Of a DNA stretch of 64,000 nucleotides, positions 9,440 through 17,865 are shown in pieces. This DNA is from Terriglobus albidus. GTDB taxonomy: Bacteria; Acidobacteriota; Terriglobia; Terriglobales; Acidobacteriaceae. The notes beneath the pieces were generated by a model, which worked only from the letters and a program-made list of their open reading frames with translations, was not told where the DNA came from and did no database searches. The stretch is taken from positions 1,426,001 to 1,490,000 of the forward strand of contig NZ_CP042806.1 of the NCBI RefSeq assembly GCF_008000815.1. The letters run 5' to 3'. Made by a program: the position numbers and the translations under genes. Numbering within the stretch: the first letter of the stretch is position 1; every line of letters begins with the position of its first letter.

Positions 9440-10948
9440 ATGGAGCAGCAGCATCTGGAGCGGGAGAGCGAAGGCGAGTTCCGTAAGGCATTGGGTCTGT
9501 TTGACTCTGTGATGATCGTGGCCGGAGTCATGGTGGGTTCCGGCATCTTCATCGTCAGCGCGGAGATCACACGGCAGGTGGGCTCTGCCGGCTGGCTGAT
9601 GGTGGCCTGGTTGATCACAGGAGTGCTGACCATCGCCGGAGCTCTCAGCTATGGAGAGCTGGCGGCCATGATGCCCTCAGCCGGCGGCATGTACGTCTAC
9701 CTTCGCGAGGCGTTCTCGCCGATCTTCGGGTTCCTCTATGGCTGGACGCTGGTAACGGTAATTCAGACCGGGACCATCGCGGCGGTAGCCATCGCGTTCG
9801 CCCGCTTTAGTGGAGCGATCTTTCCTGCCATCTCTGAAAAGCAATACCTGATTGCACCGATTCATCTTGGATCGTCCTATGCGCTTTCACTCTCGACAGC
9901 GCAGGCTCTGGCGCTCGTGATCATTCTTCTCATCGCGTTGATCAACAGCTATGGGGTCGAGTGGGGCAAGCTGATCCAGAACGTCTTTACCGTGGCGAAG
10001 CTCACCGGTATCGTGGCACTGCTGGGCCTGGCAGCATACGCATTCCTGCGCAATCCGCAAATCTTCCATGCGAACTTTGCGCGGGCCTGGACCCCTATCC
10101 ACGTCACGGCAATCGGTAGTACAGAGATCGCTACAGCATGGGGCATGCTGGTGGCGCTGTGTGTCTCGCAGACCGGCTCACTCTTCTCAGCGGACTCCTG
10201 GCACGACATTACCTTTGTGGCGGGAGAGGTACGTAACCCGAAGAAGAATCTTCCACTGTCGCTGGCGATCGGAACCTCGCTCGTCATCGGGCTTTATCTG
10301 CTGTGCAATCTCTGCTACCTGGCTGTGCTTCCTGTCGAGGGGATTCAGGCCGCACCACAGGACCGTGTAGCGACACTGGTGGTCGATACCGTGTTGCCTG
10401 GAATCGGCAAGCTGGCCATGAGCCTTCTGATCATGGTCTCGACCTTCGGAACGGTCAATGCACTCACCCTCGCCGGAGGACGCGCTTATTACGCCATGGC
10501 GCAGGATGGATTGTTTTTCCGGCGTGCAGGCGTACTGAACCGAGCGCGAGTGCCGGGATGGGCTCTCGGCTTGCAGTGCCTATGGTCGCTCCTCCTGGTA
10601 CTACCGCGTACCTACAACGCAGCGACAGGAGAATACGGCAATCTCTATAGCAACCTTCTGGACTACGTAATCTCGGCCGCGTTGCTGTTCTACATCCTCA
10701 CCGTCGTCGGGCTTTTTCGTTTGCGAGTGACGAAGCCGGACGCGGTGCGTCCTTATCGCTGCTGGGGGTACCCATGGCTGCCGGCGATGTATCTGGTAGG
10801 AGCGGCAATCGTGCTGGTAGTGCTCTTCTGCTATCGCACATCAACCACATGGCCTGGCCTGATCATCATTCTGAGCGGTATACCCGTGTATGCCCTGCTG
10901 CGGCGCAATGCTGCGCGGCGCAGCATTGATGAGGTTGCCGCGGGGTAG
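9440..10948 (+). CDS. APC-superfamily amino acid permease
   Basis: Start ATG 9440 has AGAGGG six bases upstream. The 502-residue product has about 12 hydrophobic segments and the family signature near the N-terminus (VMIVAGVMVGSGIFIVSAEI, about residues 28-47, with the GSGIF substrate-binding loop), plus PSAGGMYVYLREAF (about 78-91). The length matches inner-membrane APC transporters of the amino acid/polyamine type. It stands between the secreted peptidase/receptor genes and the hydroxyproline operon, so import of hydroxyproline, proline or other released amino acids is a reasonable inference. An insertion sequence begins 15 bases after its stop, which may have removed its original downstream context. 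Substrate cannot be told from sequence. Confidence 0.85.
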   Translation: MEQQHLERESEGEFRKALGLFDSVMIVAGVMVGSGIFIVSAEITRQVGSAGWLMVAWLITGVLTIAGALSYGELAAMMPSAGGMYVYLREAFSPIFGFLYGWTLVTVIQTGTIAAVAIAFARFSGAIFPAISEKQYLIAPIHLGSSYALSLSTAQALALVIILLIALINSYGVEWGKLIQNVFTVAKLTGIVALLGLAAYAFLRNPQIFHANFARAWTPIHVTAIGSTEIATAWGMLVALCVSQTGSLFSADSWHDITFVAGEVRNPKKNLPLSLAIGTSLVIGLYLLCNLCYLAVLPVEGIQAAPQDRVATLVVDTVLPGIGKLAMSLLIMVSTFGTVNALTLAGGRAYYAMAQDGLFFRRAGVLNRARVPGWALGLQCLWSLLLVLPRTYNAATGEYGNLYSNLLDYVISAALLFYILTVVGLFRLRVTKPDAVRPYRCWGYPWLPAMYLVGAAIVLVVLFCYRTSTTWPGLIIILSGIPVYALLRRNAARRSIDEVAAG

Positions 10949-10963
10949 TTTGTTGGGTGGGAG

Positions 10964-10988
10964 CAGCGGGCTTCAGAGTCTGTGTGAG
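10964..10988. repeat. Left terminal inverted repeat of the IS
   Basis: Begins CAGCGGGCTTCAGAGTCTGT; its reverse complement recurs at 12302-12326 with two mismatches. Confidence 0.85.
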
Positions 10989-11025
10989 TACTTGCTTTTC
11001 GGGATTATTTATATGAGAAGAGAGT

Positions 11026-12228
11026 ATGTCCCGCTATTTGCCCTATTCTCCGGAGCAAGGCTATCTGGTGCCGCCTCGTGTAGATGAAGTTCTGAGCGCG
11101 GATCATCTGTGTTTTTTCGTTCACAAGAGTGTCGAGAAGTTGGATCTGAGCTGCTTCGATGAGTCGTACGGGCCGATGGGTGGGCGCCTGTACGATCCAT
11201 CGCTGATGCTGAAGGTATGGCTGTATGCGTATCTTCTGGGTGTAACTTCGTCTCGCCGTCTAGAGCAGCGTATCCGGGAAGACCTCGCGTTCCGTTTCCT
11301 TGCAGGAGCGGCGACGCCTGACTTTTGGGCGCTGAACGCGTTTCGCCGCCGTCATGGACGAGCGATCAACGACTGCTTCACGCAGGTGGTGGAGATGGCC
11401 CGATCGTTGAAGCTGGCGCAGCTAGGCACGGTAGCGATCGACGCGACCCGGATCAAGGCGTCGGCCTCTCCGGATAAGGTCATCGCGCTGGAGCGGCAGC
11501 AGAGGGCGAAGACTCGCCGGAACATACGCCGCTGGCAGCAGAGCTGCGACAAGGATGACCCCAACGAAGGCGCGGGCACTCGCGTAGGAGCTGCGATCGA
11601 GGCCATCGAGGATGCTCCGGCGAGGCTCAAGCCGCTGCCCCGGCGGGCGAAGAGGCCCTCTGAGAAGCGCTCGATCACTGATCCGGATGCGCGCTTTTTG
11701 CGCAGCCGCGGTAACCGCTTCCTGCTGGGCTACTCCGGTGAGATCGCCGTATCGGAAGACCACTTCATCGTAGCCCAGAGGGTGACCCAGTCGGGCAACG
11801 AGAACGACAACCTGGAACCGATGGTGAAGCTGGTCGAACAGACCTGCGGAGAGCGTCCCCGGCGGGTGCTGGCAGACTCCGGCTATTACTCCAACGAAAA
11901 CGTAGAACGGATGGAAACGCTCCACATCGATGCCTATGTCCCGGACTCCAACCTGGCACGGGAACTCAATACTAAGACCCCAGCAGCCGATCTTGATGGA
12001 CATGATCCGCGCCTGAAACGCATGCGACACAAACTACGAGATCCAGAGGCAAGAGCGATGTACAGCAAACGCAGGGGAATCGTCGAACCGGTCTTCGGCA
12101 TCATGAAAGAACAACGCAACCTCCGCTCCTTCCGGCTACGCTCCATCTCCAAGGTTCAAACCGAGTTCGCCCTCGCCGCCACCGCCTACAACCTCAAACG
12201 CATCTACATCCTGCAGAAATCCCGATAA
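11026..12228 (+). CDS. IS1182-family transposase
   Basis: A 400-residue transposase with the N-terminal DUF772-type domain (about residues 40-120: YDPSLMLKVWLYAYLLGVTS, then FRFLAGAATPDFWALNAFRRRH). The DDE catalytic domain follows: GTVAIDATRIKA with the first Asp near 139, VLADSGYYSNENVE with the second near 284, and the Glu-containing YSKRRGIVEPVFGIMKEQRN near 355. No frameshift or stop is seen, so the element may still be active. It reads in the same direction as the permease but carries its own ends. Base composition is similar to the surroundings, so there is no sign of very recent import. Confidence 0.92.
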   Translation: MSRYLPYSPEQGYLVPPRVDEVLSADHLCFFVHKSVEKLDLSCFDESYGPMGGRLYDPSLMLKVWLYAYLLGVTSSRRLEQRIREDLAFRFLAGAATPDFWALNAFRRRHGRAINDCFTQVVEMARSLKLAQLGTVAIDATRIKASASPDKVIALERQQRAKTRRNIRRWQQSCDKDDPNEGAGTRVGAAIEAIEDAPARLKPLPRRAKRPSEKRSITDPDARFLRSRGNRFLLGYSGEIAVSEDHFIVAQRVTQSGNENDNLEPMVKLVEQTCGERPRRVLADSGYYSNENVERMETLHIDAYVPDSNLARELNTKTPAADLDGHDPRLKRMRHKLRDPEARAMYSKRRGIVEPVFGIMKEQRNLRSFRLRSISKVQTEFALAATAYNLKRIYILQKSR

Positions 12229-12301
12229 AACTGCTCACAGACACCGGCGACAGAGACCTTGCAACAGCAATCGCTCACTCAAACAAAGAGAGGATGCCTC
12301 T

Positions 12302-12326
12302 CTCACACAGACTCTTCAGCCCGCTG
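12302..12326. repeat. Right terminal inverted repeat of the IS
   Basis: Reads CTCACACAGACTCTTCAGCC onward and pairs with 10964-10988. Confidence 0.85.
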
Positions 12327-12346
12327 ATTGAGCGTAAAAAATGAAT

Positions 12347-12444
12347 GGGCTTTAGCCCTGGGCCTTTCTGGCGATCAAAGATAAAGCCCAGGGCTAAAGC
12401 CCGATCTCTTCTGTGGTCGATAAACCGTGGGCTCAAGCCCACGG
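12347..12444. repeat. REP-like intergenic palindromic repeat cluster
   Basis: The 351-base gap between the transposase and the DUF5695 gene holds the IS end and this cluster. A perfect 17-bp inverted repeat, GGGCTTTAGCCCTGGGC (12347-12363) against 12386-12402, forms one hairpin. A second palindrome, CCGTGGGCTCAAGCCCACGG (12425-12444), follows. Between here and 12579 further short fragments of the same flavour occur (CTGAAGGCGCGCTC, GGGCTGAAGGCCCGCTCC). A related sequence recurs near 54386-54407. I see no gene here. Confidence 0.65.
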
Positions 12445-12579
12445 CTCCCACCGGTTCGAGCACGGAGCGCTGAAGGCGCGCTCTATACCAGCCTGAGGCA
12501 ACGCCCCAGGTCCTCGGGCACATTAGAAGACCAAGGGCTGAAGGCCCGCTCCATAGAGCTTCAGCCCAATCTAATACAA

Positions 12580-15312
12580 CTACTTCTGCGTCATCAAAGA
12601 CACGCTAGTCTCTTCCGACGCGAGAGAAACCGTGCGTACCTCTTCAGGTTTCTCCGTTGCCGGAGTAGCAATATGCAGCTTCACTTCTTTGACGTAAGCC
12701 GTAGCAGGCGCCAAATGAATCGTGACCTGATGCGTGGAGGTGTCATAGTCGACTGCGGTAAACGCGCCTCCGTCCAGCGTGAGCCACTGACCGGTTGGCG
12801 CAAGAAAGACACGCTGCCGCGATGAGTCGAGCACATCCAACCGGACGGTATTCCCATGGACTGTCACATTCCCACCAAAAGCGAGCCAGCCGAGCGAGGG
12901 ATCCTGTACGAGATATACGCCGCTGTTGAGCGCATGACCGAGAAAGTTCGGACCGTAGTCACCGGTGTACGGGTCGTATTGCATACGATCGGGATAGGAG
13001 TGAAACGCCGCAGAACCGAAGCCCTTCTCGTCGATATTCGCGAGCGGCCCCATGACGCCGCCGTAGCCTGCGCGCAGCAGGTAAAGGTCACTGGAATGGG
13101 CACGATACTCGCTGAGTAGCGGAATCGCATTCAGGCCTGAGCCGTAGTGATGTAACTGACGTTCGATGCGTGGGTATTTGCCACCATAGAGAAAGTCCCA
13201 GTAGCGGCGAGCACTGCCGTTGTATCCCCAGGAGGGCACGACCGGCGTATAAGCCAGGATGGCGTTGAGCGTGAGATCAGCCTTTTCTTTGAAGCCGAAG
13301 TAGCGCGTCCAGGCGTAGACCTCTTCCTGCCCTGTTGAGTCCCATGGCATCTCGCTGCCAAAGGGATAGGGTTCGGAATTCCATTGCTGCGCCCGTTGAC
13401 GCATCCAGCCTTCGAGCGTAGATGCCTGTTCGTTCCAGCCCTCCATCTTCAGATCATGCAGCAGCAGGGTGAAGATGGTGCCTTCCATCTGACCGAACTG
13501 GGTGTAATACGGCGCATGGGAGCGCATCGCCATAGTGGTCTCATACGCGTGATCGAGATACCACTTCCAGTCCTGCATTGCGGCAAGGCCCGAGTTGTTG
13601 CGCGCGATGCGGTAGAGCGACCAGTATGCAGCAACGACGTGTGGGTAGTTGAAGGAGCGCCCGACATCGGCGGCATCCTTGCGGTTCCAACTGGTCCACG
13701 AGCCCCAGTTAATCGACGTGTCGTAGTACCCGGCAGGCATCGCGTCCGGCTGGTAGTAGAAGAGGCTCTTGTGAACGCCGAACTTCTGCGGGCCCTCACT
13801 CTCCTGCAGGTGACCCCAGACGGTTTGATTGACGAATGCTTCGAGTTTACGAACCTCACCCGGATCAGGAGCGATGGCTTCCTTCATCGCGGCTGCAAGC
13901 CACGACCCTGCTCCGCCCTCATCGCTTAGACCTGCGATCCATGCACGTGATTCCTGAAGCAGCTGTTGACCGGCATCGTTGTCGTAGCTGATGACGGAAG
14001 GTGAACGATGGAAGGGATCGTTGGGCTGTTCAAACCATTGCTCATGAAAGAGAAAGCGGCCAAGGTCTGCGACGGTCTGCGTCTCCGGCTTGATGGTGCG
14101 ATAGGCGATGGTCTGTATATTGCCATCGCCATATGTGATGCGCAGGCGAGCTCGTCCCCAACGAAGACCATGAATGGTGTAGGCCTGCGTCTTACCGTCA
14201 GGCGCCAGGCCATCGTGATGGATAGAGAGTGAGCCTTCGGGTTCGCTGGCGATGCTTGTGACTGGAGTTGCAGAGCGGAGGAAGAGCCGGCCATCTGTAT
14301 CCTGCGGCAGGATGTATCCGGGAATGCCGATGGCAACCGGACGTCCGTGAGCTGTGAGCGTTGCTTCAATCTCGCGGAGAGAGGGAGCGACAAACAGATG
14401 CAGTGTATAGGTGATGCTCTTGCCGGGTTGAAGAACAGCTTCAGTTGGCTGGTTCCACTGCTCGGCGCTCTTCCAATCGTCCTCAGCGAAGCCTGCGGAG
14501 TGGATCATCCACTCATACGACCCTTCAAAGGTCATGCCGCGCCGCGTCGGATCATTCAGCAATACGGCTTCACCATCGCGGCTGACACGCTTATCGAGGA
14601 TCGGTTTCCATGCTTCCAGCGGAGCATGGCCTTCGGGCGCGATCAGAAGCGCAGGCCCTGTGCCGGAGAGGCGTGCAACCTGAACATAGCCTGCATCCTG
14701 ACCGATATAGGGGTCGTAGAAGGAGCAGGTCGTATAGCTCTGCTCGAGGGTACGGCCGTTCATGATGTTGTTGAAGACCATCGGAACACCGATGCCTCCA
14801 AGATGCACAGCCTTGTGGGTGCGATTGGTGAGCGTGTAGCTGAGATAGATATCGCCGTTACGAACGGACCACTCCCGCACCACGCGCAGCGGAATCTCGG
14901 CCGGTAAGGTCGCAGCAAGATCAGCGCGGAAGACGGTTGAGGTATTGGCAAGAACCTGGATCGGCTTGCGGCGGTAAGCCGTTGAATAGTCTTTCCAGTC
15001 GGTAGAGGCATCATCGCGAAGACGCAGGTCGAGATCGCCCAGGTGGTAAAAGGTATCGGCCGAACGAGACTTGAGAAGGTCGCCGGGAGTGTAGTCCAGC
15101 ATCGGATCCGCAGCAGGACGAAGTTGCGCCACTGTGCCGGAGTAGGCAAGCAGTTCCAACGTGAGCTCTTTGCCTTTCAGTACTACGCGCCCGCCATCGA
15201 GCATGGGGCCAGGAGGAAGCGGCTTGGGAGGCTGAGACCAACTCAGTGTGCTGCTGATGAGCGAGAACAACAGGACAGCACGAGACAGACGGAACAACGG
15301 AGAGAAGCTCAC
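12580..15312 (-). CDS. Secreted DUF5695-like protein, probable carbohydrate-active enzyme
   Basis: Start GTG at 15312 is preferred because AGGAG lies five bases before it and the product then opens with a signal peptide (about residues 1-26, ending TLSWSQ). An in-frame ATG at 15369 would add 19 residues. The protein (910 residues) has an N-terminal beta-sandwich-like half and an alpha-helical C-terminal half rich in Trp, His and Tyr (QFGQMEGTIFTLLLHD, SWGYNGSARRYWDFLYGGK). This fits the alpha/alpha-toroid architecture of many glycosidases and lyases. I recognise it as DUF5695-like from memory; no substrate is known to me. It is the last gene of the hydroxyproline operon, 88 bases after the deaminase, so it may act on the glycan part of the substrate. 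Confidence 0.65.
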   Translation of the reverse strand: MSFSPLFRLSRAVLLFSLISSTLSWSQPPKPLPPGPMLDGGRVVLKGKELTLELLAYSGTVAQLRPAADPMLDYTPGDLLKSRSADTFYHLGDLDLRLRDDASTDWKDYSTAYRRKPIQVLANTSTVFRADLAATLPAEIPLRVVREWSVRNGDIYLSYTLTNRTHKAVHLGGIGVPMVFNNIMNGRTLEQSYTTCSFYDPYIGQDAGYVQVARLSGTGPALLIAPEGHAPLEAWKPILDKRVSRDGEAVLLNDPTRRGMTFEGSYEWMIHSAGFAEDDWKSAEQWNQPTEAVLQPGKSITYTLHLFVAPSLREIEATLTAHGRPVAIGIPGYILPQDTDGRLFLRSATPVTSIASEPEGSLSIHHDGLAPDGKTQAYTIHGLRWGRARLRITYGDGNIQTIAYRTIKPETQTVADLGRFLFHEQWFEQPNDPFHRSPSVISYDNDAGQQLLQESRAWIAGLSDEGGAGSWLAAAMKEAIAPDPGEVRKLEAFVNQTVWGHLQESEGPQKFGVHKSLFYYQPDAMPAGYYDTSINWGSWTSWNRKDAADVGRSFNYPHVVAAYWSLYRIARNNSGLAAMQDWKWYLDHAYETTMAMRSHAPYYTQFGQMEGTIFTLLLHDLKMEGWNEQASTLEGWMRQRAQQWNSEPYPFGSEMPWDSTGQEEVYAWTRYFGFKEKADLTLNAILAYTPVVPSWGYNGSARRYWDFLYGGKYPRIERQLHHYGSGLNAIPLLSEYRAHSSDLYLLRAGYGGVMGPLANIDEKGFGSAAFHSYPDRMQYDPYTGDYGPNFLGHALNSGVYLVQDPSLGWLAFGGNVTVHGNTVRLDVLDSSRQRVFLAPTGQWLTLDGGAFTAVDYDTSTHQVTIHLAPATAYVKEVKLHIATPATEKPEEVRTVSLASEETSVSLMTQK

Positions 15313-15400
15313 GGCGACTCCTGAAGCTGTATTCAAAGGGGAGGGCTGATCTTGCGGAGGCGGCTGCATGGGGAGGAATGCAGCCGCCTGCTGGGGGAAG

Positions 15401-16330
15401 TTATGCCTGCTGCAGGACAGGGAAAGGTGTGGACTTGACGGCAGGACGGTTCGCCATTGCTGTTGCCAGTACTGCCTTCACCTCTTCGAGCTCGGCGCCG
15501 ACAAGCTCCAGCCGCGGCGGACGGACCCTGGCTGTCCCAGTGCCGGTCTGCTCCTGCACCCACTTGATGAGTTGAACGAACTTCGGCACGGTGTCGAGAC
15601 GAAGCAAAGGCAGGAACCAGCGATAGAGCTCGAAAGCCTCCTGGTGCTTGCCGGCCATCGCAAGCTCATAGAGTGCGACGGACTCGGCCGGGAAGGCATT
15701 CACCAGACCCGCGATCCAGGCGCTGGAGCCGGCAGCAACCGCTTCGACAATCGCGTCATCAACGCCGGTGCAGATGGTAAGGCGGTCATCAATAATGGCG
15801 CGGATTGCGGTCACGCGGCGCACATCGGCGCTCGATTCCTTGATGGCGTGCAGGTTGGGGAACTCCTGTGCCAGCTCCTTTACTTGCTCCGGGATGTAGT
15901 CGGTCTTATACGCAACCGGGTTGTTGTAGAGCATGCAGGAAAGCTTCGTTGCCCGGATGATCGCGGCGATGTGAGCCTTCATCTCGCGCCAGTCGGTGCT
16001 ATAGACATACGGCGGAAGCACCATCAGGCCGGCGCAGCCGAGATCTTCCGCTTCCTTAGCCAGACGAACGGCGGCTGCGGTCGAGAGAGAGGAGATGCCG
16101 GCGACGACAGGGGTTCCGGTCTTCTCCGATGCGCGAAGCGCGGTCTTAAGGATGGCGACCTTTTCGTCATGCTCCAGCGTTGCGCCTTCTCCGAGAGAGC
16201 CAAGCATCACCAGGCCAGTGCATCCGTTTTCCAGCATCCACGATGTGTGCTGGAAGAGCAGGTTGTGATCGACGGCGAGGGATGGTTCAAACGGCGTGGT
16301 GACTGCGGGAATCACTCCGGTCCACTTCAT
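15401..16330 (-). CDS. lhpC: DapA-family lyase, probable 1-pyrroline-4-hydroxy-2-carboxylate deaminase
   Basis: A 309-residue TIM-barrel protein of the dihydrodipicolinate synthase/N-acetylneuraminate lyase superfamily. The Schiff-base lysine is Lys164 (AIKES) and the proton-relay tyrosine is Tyr135 (MLYNNP). The N-terminus reads WTGVIPAVTTPF as in the family, and GSLGEGATLEH (about 44-54) replaces the DapA GTTGES loop. In the known L-hydroxyproline pathway a DapA-family enzyme (LhpC) converts 1-pyrroline-4-hydroxy-2-carboxylate to 2-oxoglutarate semialdehyde and ammonia. Position directly after the hydroxy-D-proline dehydrogenase subunits (gap 9 bases) is the main reason for this call; lysine-biosynthetic DapA is much less likely here. 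Confidence 0.78.
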   Translation of the reverse strand: MKWTGVIPAVTTPFEPSLAVDHNLLFQHTSWMLENGCTGLVMLGSLGEGATLEHDEKVAILKTALRASEKTGTPVVAGISSLSTAAAVRLAKEAEDLGCAGLMVLPPYVYSTDWREMKAHIAAIIRATKLSCMLYNNPVAYKTDYIPEQVKELAQEFPNLHAIKESSADVRRVTAIRAIIDDRLTICTGVDDAIVEAVAAGSSAWIAGLVNAFPAESVALYELAMAGKHQEAFELYRWFLPLLRLDTVPKFVQLIKWVQEQTGTGTARVRPPRLELVGAELEEVKAVLATAMANRPAVKSTPFPVLQQA

Positions 16331-16339
16331 AGAGATCTC

Positions 16340-17620
16340 CTAACGGGCTGATGGTGCGTTGAGCGAAGAGATTTCGTCGCAGAAGGCAGCGACAGGAATC
16401 GGAAAAAGAGGTGCGCGGACAGAGGTCGGCTGCCAGCCGAAGAGAGCCTCTGTTGCGGAGCCGCAGATGCGACCCTGGCATGGACCCATGCCGCAGCGGG
16501 TATGGAGCTTGGCGTCTGTCCAGTTGGAACGAGTCTTTAGTTGGCTGAAGGTGACATCCTCACAACGGCAGACGATCGTCTCCTGCGAAGCGAGCTTGAG
16601 TACTTCAGGACGAAGCCGGAAGGCGTGTGTCAGACGGCGGCCAAAGGCAGCTTCCCTCGCGCGGCGTGCGAGCAGGCGCGCCGGAAGGGGATTGCAATCC
16701 GCGGCGGCAAGCCCCGCAATCTCGCCCTGAACTTGTGCAGCATCGACACCTGCGATGCCGGTAGGTTCGCCGGCACAGTAGATGTTGGCAACCGAGGTAT
16801 GCTGTTGCGAGTTGACCTGAACAAAGCTGCTCTGAAGTGTGCATCCCAGTAATTGAGCGAGCTCAGTATTCGGGACCAGATGAAAGCCGCAGGCAAGCAG
16901 GTCGCATTCCACCGTCCATGTTCGTCTGCCGTTGGTCAGTGTGACGGAGCGCAACGTCTCATCGCCCTGCGCCGAGATTGGCCAGCAGCCCGTCTGGTAT
17001 GGCGTCATGCCTAGAGTCTTGCGGTAGCCTGCACCCTGCAGCAGCTTGCCAGGGCTGCGTAAGAGCGATGCTGCAAAGGGCAACATCTGGAGAGTCGACG
17101 CCTGTTCGACGATGGTAACGATTGAGGCTCCGTATTGACGCAGATGAGCAGCCACGGCGAGTAGCAGCGGACCTGTTCCCGCGACAACGATCCGCTTGCC
17201 CGCAACCGGATATCCGCCTTTGACGAGGGCCTGCAGACCACCTGCGCCGAAGACTCCCGGCAGCGTCCATCCGGGAAAGGGTAGAAAGCGTTCACGCGCG
17301 CCGGTCGCCAGAATCAGGCGATCCCACCGATAGGTCTCGAAGTGGCCTCCGGCCTCGGCCAGCAATGTGGACGGCGAAGGGGCATCGACGATACGACGTC
17401 CGGGAAGCAGAGCGGCTCCTGAGGTGTGAAAGGCCGCTATCGCGGCGCCACGCGTCGGGTCCTCGTGGTGGGGCCGCGTGATATCCGCACGCCAGATCTG
17501 TCCGCCGGCCGCTGGGTTGTCATCGAGAACGGCAACACGGCACCCATTGCGCGAAGCCGCGGTTGCCGCGGCAAGACCTGCGGGCCCGGCACCGATGACC
17601 AGAACATCTGTCGGCTTCAT
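16340..17620 (-). CDS. FAD/[2Fe-2S] subunit of D-hydroxyproline dehydrogenase (LhpBEF/HcnB-like)
   Basis: I start at the ATG at 17620, which overlaps the upstream stop in ATGA, rather than the upstream in-frame ATG at 17704. The 426-residue product opens with a Rossmann FAD-binding fold (VLVIGAGPAGLAAA, glycines at 10, 12 and 15). A second dinucleotide fold follows (GKRIVVAGTGPLLLAVA, about 168-184). It ends in a BFD-like [2Fe-2S] domain with IVCRCEDV and CGMGPCQGRIC, supplying four ligand cysteines. This arrangement is that of the alpha subunits of opine oxidases, HcnB and the bacterial hydroxy-D-proline dehydrogenase complex. Translational coupling to the small ferredoxin-like subunit supports a multisubunit enzyme with the LhpB-like subunit upstream. 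Confidence 0.85.
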   Translation of the reverse strand: MKPTDVLVIGAGPAGLAAATAASRNGCRVAVLDDNPAAGGQIWRADITRPHHEDPTRGAAIAAFHTSGAALLPGRRIVDAPSPSTLLAEAGGHFETYRWDRLILATGARERFLPFPGWTLPGVFGAGGLQALVKGGYPVAGKRIVVAGTGPLLLAVAAHLRQYGASIVTIVEQASTLQMLPFAASLLRSPGKLLQGAGYRKTLGMTPYQTGCWPISAQGDETLRSVTLTNGRRTWTVECDLLACGFHLVPNTELAQLLGCTLQSSFVQVNSQQHTSVANIYCAGEPTGIAGVDAAQVQGEIAGLAAADCNPLPARLLARRAREAAFGRRLTHAFRLRPEVLKLASQETIVCRCEDVTFSQLKTRSNWTDAKLHTRCGMGPCQGRICGSATEALFGWQPTSVRAPLFPIPVAAFCDEISSLNAPSAR

Positions 17621-17865
17621 GGCTGAGTCTCCACGCGCATGCCTTCCTGACATACGGTCTGGCAGGTGCGGGTATGCGGAACCCCGTTGACGATAGCGCG
17701 GCACTCCAGGCAGATTCCCATGCCGCAGAGCGCGGTACGGGGCTCGCCTGTACTTGAAATACGGCAGGGCGCCGATGCCATCAACAATGCCGTGCTCAGC
17801 ATAGAACCGGCAGGCACAGAGATAGGCGATCCATTCACATGAATCACGACCTGCGGATCAGGCAT
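17617..17865 (-). CDS. Small [2Fe-2S] ferredoxin-like subunit of D-hydroxyproline dehydrogenase
   Basis: Start at ATG 17865 gives an 82-residue protein; longer in-frame starts would run into the upstream gene and add non-homologous residues. It has the Fer2_4 cysteine pattern Cys47-x4-Cys52-x2-Cys55 ... Cys68, expected to bind one [2Fe-2S] cluster. Additional cysteines (34, 72) lie nearby. The start overlaps the end of the LhpB-like gene by eight bases, and the stop overlaps the next start as ATGA, so all three subunits are translationally coupled. This is the HcnA/LhpF-type gamma subunit that passes electrons between the two flavoprotein subunits. Confidence 0.85.
   Translation of the reverse strand: MPDPQVVIHVNGSPISVPAGSMLSTALLMASAPCRISSTGEPRTALCGMGICLECRAIVNGVPHTRTCQTVCQEGMRVETQP

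Larger units (their letters stand above)
10964..12326 (+). mobile_element. IS1182-family insertion sequence, intact
   Basis: The two ends are 25-bp imperfect terminal inverted repeats (10964-10988 and 12302-12326) that match at 23 of 25 positions. They enclose one intact transposase gene. The total length of 1363 bp is somewhat short for IS1182 relatives. No target duplication is visible: the bases outside the ends (GGGAG left, ATTGA right) do not match, so the flanks may have diverged or rearranged. The right end adjoins a cluster of intergenic hairpin repeats. Confidence 0.85.

Noticed and set aside
15401-16330. Reading the DapA-family gene as lysine-pathway dapA
   Set aside because: It lies in a hydroxyproline operon with 9-base spacing, and the loop after the first strands differs from the usual DapA GTTGES; the LhpC role fits better.
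15368-16351. A 327-codon open frame opposite the DapA-type gene
   Set aside because: It mirrors a clear, conserved enzyme gene on the other strand. Long antisense frames are common at this GC content, and its translation shows no recognisable domain or signal.
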